In this document: one piece after another, positions 43,379 to 46,458 of the stretch
Layout: each line of letters opens with the position of its first letter
Numbering within the stretch: the first letter of the stretch is position 1
NCBI GenBank assembly: GCA_028285165.1
Contig: JANQQB010000338.1
Span: forward strand, 1-46,458
DNA from: Rhodobiaceae bacterium
Lineage (GTDB): Bacteria; Pseudomonadota; Alphaproteobacteria; Rhizobiales; JANQQB01
DNA length: 46,458 nucleotides
Direction: 5' to 3'
The notes under the pieces: model-generated
What the model saw: the letters and a program-made list of their open reading frames with translations, nothing else
The model's database searches: none
What the model was told of the DNA's origin: nothing
Translations under genes and position numbers: made by a program

Positions 43379-44176
43379 CTACACGCCGGGAAGCTCGCCG
43401 CCGCCGCGCGCCGTCAGCAAGCGCCACACACGGACCGTCCGGTAATAGGCCAGGATCGCTGCGACACCGAGACCGAAGCGGCCGCCGGTGAACTGGCGCC
43501 GCATGATGTAATATTTCACGAAGGCCAGCGGAAACTCCGTGATCAGCCGCAGGACGAGGTAGGGACGCGGCTTGCTCAATTCGGCGGTTTGCAGCCGGGT
43601 GTATCGATCCTGCTTGGCTGCGAGGTGGCCAAGGGAGCGGTAACAGAAGTGATGCACGATGCCGTGCAATTGCCGCGGACGGATGGGACCCGGGACAACG
43701 GAATCGTGCACCAGGCTGTCGCGGAACCCGCCCCGGCGACGATCGTACAGGCGCAGCACATTGTACCAGTCGGCCCATAATCGCGGCCGCTCATGTCCCG
43801 GATAGACCGTGACGACCTTGAACCGGAAAAACGGGTGATCGGGTTCCCCTGCAGAGAACAGCCACCGGATCTCGTCGGCAAGCTGCGGGGTCACAACTTC
43901 ATCGGCATCAAGATTCAGGACCCAGTCGTGGGCACAGGCCCGTTCGGCAAAGCGCTTCTGCGGCCCGTAGCCGGGCCACGCATTGGTCAGCACACGAGCG
44001 CCGAGCGATCGGCAGAGTTCAACGGTGCCGTCGGTGCTGCCGCTGTCGACCACCAGAACTTCGGATACGTGCGGCTGAATGGCCTTGATCGTGCGGCCGA
44101 TCCGGTCGACCTCGTCACGCGCGATAATGAAACAGGAAATTGGAGGCGGCACGTCTTGAGAATCGGACGAGGCCAT
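43379..44176 (-). CDS. Family 2 glycosyltransferase (WaaE/KdtX-like)
   Basis: A 265-residue GT-A enzyme. It shows PISCFIIARDEVDRIGRTI, VLVVDSGSTDGTVEL and the metal-binding DxD in WVLNLDADEVVTPQL, then WPGYGPQKRFAERA, typical of the WaaE/KdtX-like branch that adds sugars to LPS core. The start at ATG 44176 fits the family; the frame upstream lies inside the preceding gene. It begins 11 bp after that gene's stop. The sugar and acceptor are not known. Confidence 0.85.
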   Translation of the reverse strand: MASSDSQDVPPPISCFIIARDEVDRIGRTIKAIQPHVSEVLVVDSGSTDGTVELCRSLGARVLTNAWPGYGPQKRFAERACAHDWVLNLDADEVVTPQLADEIRWLFSAGEPDHPFFRFKVVTVYPGHERPRLWADWYNVLRLYDRRRGGFRDSLVHDSVVPGPIRPRQLHGIVHHFCYRSLGHLAAKQDRYTRLQTAELSKPRPYLVLRLITEFPLAFVKYYIMRRQFTGGRFGLGVAAILAYYRTVRVWRLLTARGGGELPGV

Positions 44177-44187
44177 GCCTGGACCGG

Positions 44188-45078
44188 TCACCCGTTTGCG
44201 GCCGACTGCAGCCGCCCCCCTGAAATGCGGCGCGACCGGGCTGAAACACCGCGCGCGAAGTCCCGCCGCCCGCGCAAAGCACCGGCCGCCTTGGCACGCT
44301 TTATCCGGTTTCCGGATACGATGTGCAGCATGACCTTGAGGCTCAATTGCGTATAGGGCCCGACCGTTGGAATCGGCAGGCCGTGCTTGCGCCGAGCGTA
44401 ACATTCCGACCATCCGATATGCCAGTTCTTGGCATAGACGATCTCCGGCGTTACCGGCGTCGACAGCCCGACGGCGTGGTGACACCCGGCATTCGTAACC
44501 AGCGCCCGTGCCCACCCGGCATCCCGCAACCGGCGGCAGAAATCGTCATCTTCGTAAAACAGGAAAATGTTGTCATCGAATCCGCCGACGGCATCGAAAG
44601 CCGAGCGGCGGATGAGATAGGCCGAGCCGAGCAGGAAATCCACCTCCTGAACGTTTTCGGCGAGCATGGTCCCCGTGCGTTCCTGCGGCACCAGCAGCGA
44701 GACCGGTTTATCGTGCTCGATCTTGACGCCCCCCGCATCGCGGAACTGGCTCGGGCCGAACAGACCGACGCCAGGATTGGCGTCGGCTGCGGTCGTCAGA
44801 ACATCCAGACAATCGGCGTCGAGCACGATATCCGGGTTCAAGAGGAACACCATGTCGGTGTCGGTTCCTCGGATCCCCAGATTGGCCGCCGCACCGTAGC
44901 CGACATTCTCCGCAAGCACGGTCGGCTCGATACCCCGATCACGACACGTGCGGACCGTTGCGTCATCGCTCGCATTGTCGATCACCCGGATCTCAACGCC
45001 CTTTGGCACGGATTCCAGCGCCGCGCCGATAACGCCCGCGCTGTTATAGGTGACAAACAGGACCGTTACAGTGGGCAA
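44188..45078 (-). CDS. Family 2 glycosyltransferase (rhamnosyltransferase-like)
   Basis: A 296-residue GT-A enzyme with TVTVLFVTYNSAGVIG, IRVIDNASDDATV, NVGYGAAANLGI, FLLNPDIVLDADCL (DxD-like) and the acceptor-site motif FLFYEDDDFCRRLRDAGW. It resembles WbbL-type rhamnosyltransferases. No ATG or GTG occurs near the conserved N terminus; a TTG at 45078, 18 bases after the aspS stop, is the best start and has no visible ribosome-binding site. Translation probably depends on coupling to aspS. It likely acts at the cytoplasmic membrane in surface polysaccharide assembly. Confidence 0.83.
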   Translation of the reverse strand: MPTVTVLFVTYNSAGVIGAALESVPKGVEIRVIDNASDDATVRTCRDRGIEPTVLAENVGYGAAANLGIRGTDTDMVFLLNPDIVLDADCLDVLTTAADANPGVGLFGPSQFRDAGGVKIEHDKPVSLLVPQERTGTMLAENVQEVDFLLGSAYLIRRSAFDAVGGFDDNIFLFYEDDDFCRRLRDAGWARALVTNAGCHHAVGLSTPVTPEIVYAKNWHIGWSECYARRKHGLPIPTVGPYTQLSLKVMLHIVSGNRIKRAKAAGALRGRRDFARGVSARSRRISGGRLQSAANG

Positions 45079-45095
45079 GGGTGTGAGGACCGTGA

Positions 45096-46458
45096 CTACT
45101 CGGGCAGATTGAGGCGAATGTGCAATTCGCGCAATTGCCGGGCGGAGACTTCCGACGGTGCCCCCATCATGAGGTCTTCCGCTTGCTGGTTCATCGGGAA
45201 CAGGACAACCTCGCGCAGGTTTTCCTGGCCGCACAACAACATCACGATCCGGTCGATACCGGGAGCAATGCCGCCGTGCGGCGGTGCGCCGTATTCCAGC
45301 GCCCGCACCATGCCGCCGAATTCGCGCTCCAGCACGTCCTCGCCATAGCCCGCGATCTCGAAGGCTTTGCGCATGATATCCGGACGGTGGTTCCGGATTG
45401 CACCGGAAGACAATTCCAGCCCGTTGCACACGATGTCGTACTGATAGGCAAGGATGTCGAGCGGGTCCTTTTCGGCCAACGCCTCAAGGCCGCCCTGCGG
45501 CATCGAAAATGGATTGTGCGAAAAGTCGATGCGCTTTTCGTCTTCGTTCCATTCGAACATCGGAAAGTCGACGATCCAGCAGAATTCGAAGCGGTTTTCG
45601 TCGATCATGCCCATTTCGCTGCCGGCGCGCTGGCGCGCGGCTCCGGCAAAGTCAACGAACTTGGCCGGGTCGCCCGCGACGAAGAACACCGCGTCGCCGT
45701 CGCCCAAACCCAGTTGGTCGCGCACGGCCGCCGTTCGTTCCGGCCCGATGTTCTTGGCGACCGGTCCGGCGCCCTCGCCGTCCCGGAAGAAGATGTAGCC
45801 AAGTCCGGGCTGCCCCTGTTTTTGAGCCCAGTCGTTCATCCGGTCGCAAAAGGCACGGCTGCCGCCGCCCTTGACCGGAATGGCGCGTACTTCTGTCTTT
45901 GGATCGGCTTCGATCATGCGGGCAAAGATCTTGAAACCGGAGCCGGCAAAATGCTCCGTCACGGTTTCCATCACGATCGGGTTGCGCAAGTCCGGTTTGT
46001 CGGATCCGTATTTAAGCATCGCTTCGCGATATGGGATCCGGGGAAAGTCCTGCGTTACGGACCGGCCATCGGCGAATTCCTCGAACACGCCGCGTAAAAC
46101 GGGTTCGATGGCGCCGAACACGTCCTCCTGTTCGACAAAGCTCATTTCCACGTCGAGCTGATAGAATTCGCCGGGTGAGCGGTCGGCGCGTGCATCCTCG
46201 TCGCGAAAGCACGGCGCAATCTGAAAGTACCGGTCGAAACCGGCAATCATCGTCAATTGCTTGAACTGCTGCGGTGCCTGGGGCAGCGCATAGAACTTGC
46301 CGGGATGCAGACGCGACGGCACGAGGAAGTCGCGAGCCCCTTCCGGGCTCGAAGCGGTCAGGATCGGCGTCTGGAATTCAAAGAAGCCGGACTCGATCAT
46401 GCGCTGGCGGATCGACTGGATGATTGCGCCCCGCTTGACGATGTTGGCGTGCAGCGTT
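45096..46458 (-). CDS. aspS: Aspartyl-tRNA synthetase (partial, N terminus outside window)
   Basis: The visible 453 residues cover the class II catalytic core and the bacterial GAD insertion. Motifs include [31 protein letters not shown], the motif 2 [21 protein letters not shown] and the C-terminal motif 3 region [18 protein letters not shown]. The frame stays open to the window edge ([20 protein letters not shown]), so the anticodon-binding domain lies outside. It charges tRNA-Asp; whether it also charges tRNA-Asn was not determined. The two glycosyltransferase genes follow on the same strand. Confidence 0.96.
   Translation of the reverse strand, partial: TLHANIVKRGAIIQSIRQRMIESGFFEFQTPILTASSPEGARDFLVPSRLHPGKFYALPQAPQQFKQLTMIAGFDRYFQIAPCFRDEDARADRSPGEFYQLDVEMSFVEQEDVFGAIEPVLRGVFEEFADGRSVTQDFPRIPYREAMLKYGSDKPDLRNPIVMETVTEHFAGSGFKIFARMIEADPKTEVRAIPVKGGGSRAFCDRMNDWAQKQGQPGLGYIFFRDGEGAGPVAKNIGPERTAAVRDQLGLGDGDAVFFVAGDPAKFVDFAGAARQRAGSEMGMIDENRFEFCWIVDFPMFEWNEDEKRIDFSHNPFSMPQGGLEALAEKDPLDILAYQYDIVCNGLELSSGAIRNHRPDIMRKAFEIAGYGEDVLEREFGGMVRALEYGAPPHGGIAPGIDRIVMLLCGQENLREVVLFPMNQQAEDLMMGAPSEVSARQLRELHIRLNLPE

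Overview
This 46.5 kb window is a GC-rich stretch of bacterial chromosome with dense, mostly core-metabolism genes. The gene order dusB-ntrB-ntrC-ntrY-ntrX-trkA...hfq-hflX, a fused ispDF, a short Hfq, SdhE next to mfd, and a DUF502 protein near recG and glmS all point to an alphaproteobacterium, probably close to Hyphomicrobiales (Rhizobiales). I cannot name a species. No rRNA, tRNA, CRISPR array, prophage or insertion sequence was seen.

Left part (1-18.2 kb): the tail of metG overlaps tatD, which overlaps a PhnP-like metallo-beta-lactamase gene. mazG follows on the same strand behind its own leader. Facing them is a long minus-strand block that reads dusB, ntrB, ntrC, ntrY, ntrX, trkA, trkH, a D-amino-acid aminotransferase gene, hfq and hflX. 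It joins nitrogen sensing (NtrBC), a second membrane-bound two-component pair (NtrYX), potassium uptake (TrkAH) and post-transcriptional control (Hfq). Divergent from dusB are ispDF (isoprenoid precursors) and a stand-alone CinA C-terminal amidohydrolase.

Middle part (18.2-35.5 kb): sdhE-mfd and recG are divergent and cover DNA repair and succinate dehydrogenase assembly. Between recG and the DUF502 gene lies a small accessory block: a nucleotidyltransferase, a DDAH-like amidinohydrolase, a four-domain rhodanese protein with one active-site cysteine, and a cysteine-dioxygenase-like cupin facing it. A second accessory block (DUF454 protein, serine hydrolase, Old Yellow Enzyme) separates the DUF502 gene from glmS and glmU, which make UDP-GlcNAc.

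Right part (35.5-46.5 kb): a membrane-anchored SPOR-like protein, CcdA, a glutathione S-transferase coupled to a class III aminotransferase, a CSS-EAL cyclic-di-GMP phosphodiesterase, an exported protein of unknown function, and an aspS operon with two family-2 glycosyltransferases.

The most unusual item is the tail of the EAL protein. It has four clear copies and one decayed copy of a motif of the type SQDDVDALF, which strongly resembles the CheY-binding N-terminal peptide of the flagellar switch protein FliM (core LSQAEIDALL in E. coli). The tail then ends in a 12-residue EF-hand-like loop. This suggests a phosphodiesterase that collects several CheY-like response regulators. The rhodanese/thiol-dioxygenase pair is the second candidate for a little-described system.
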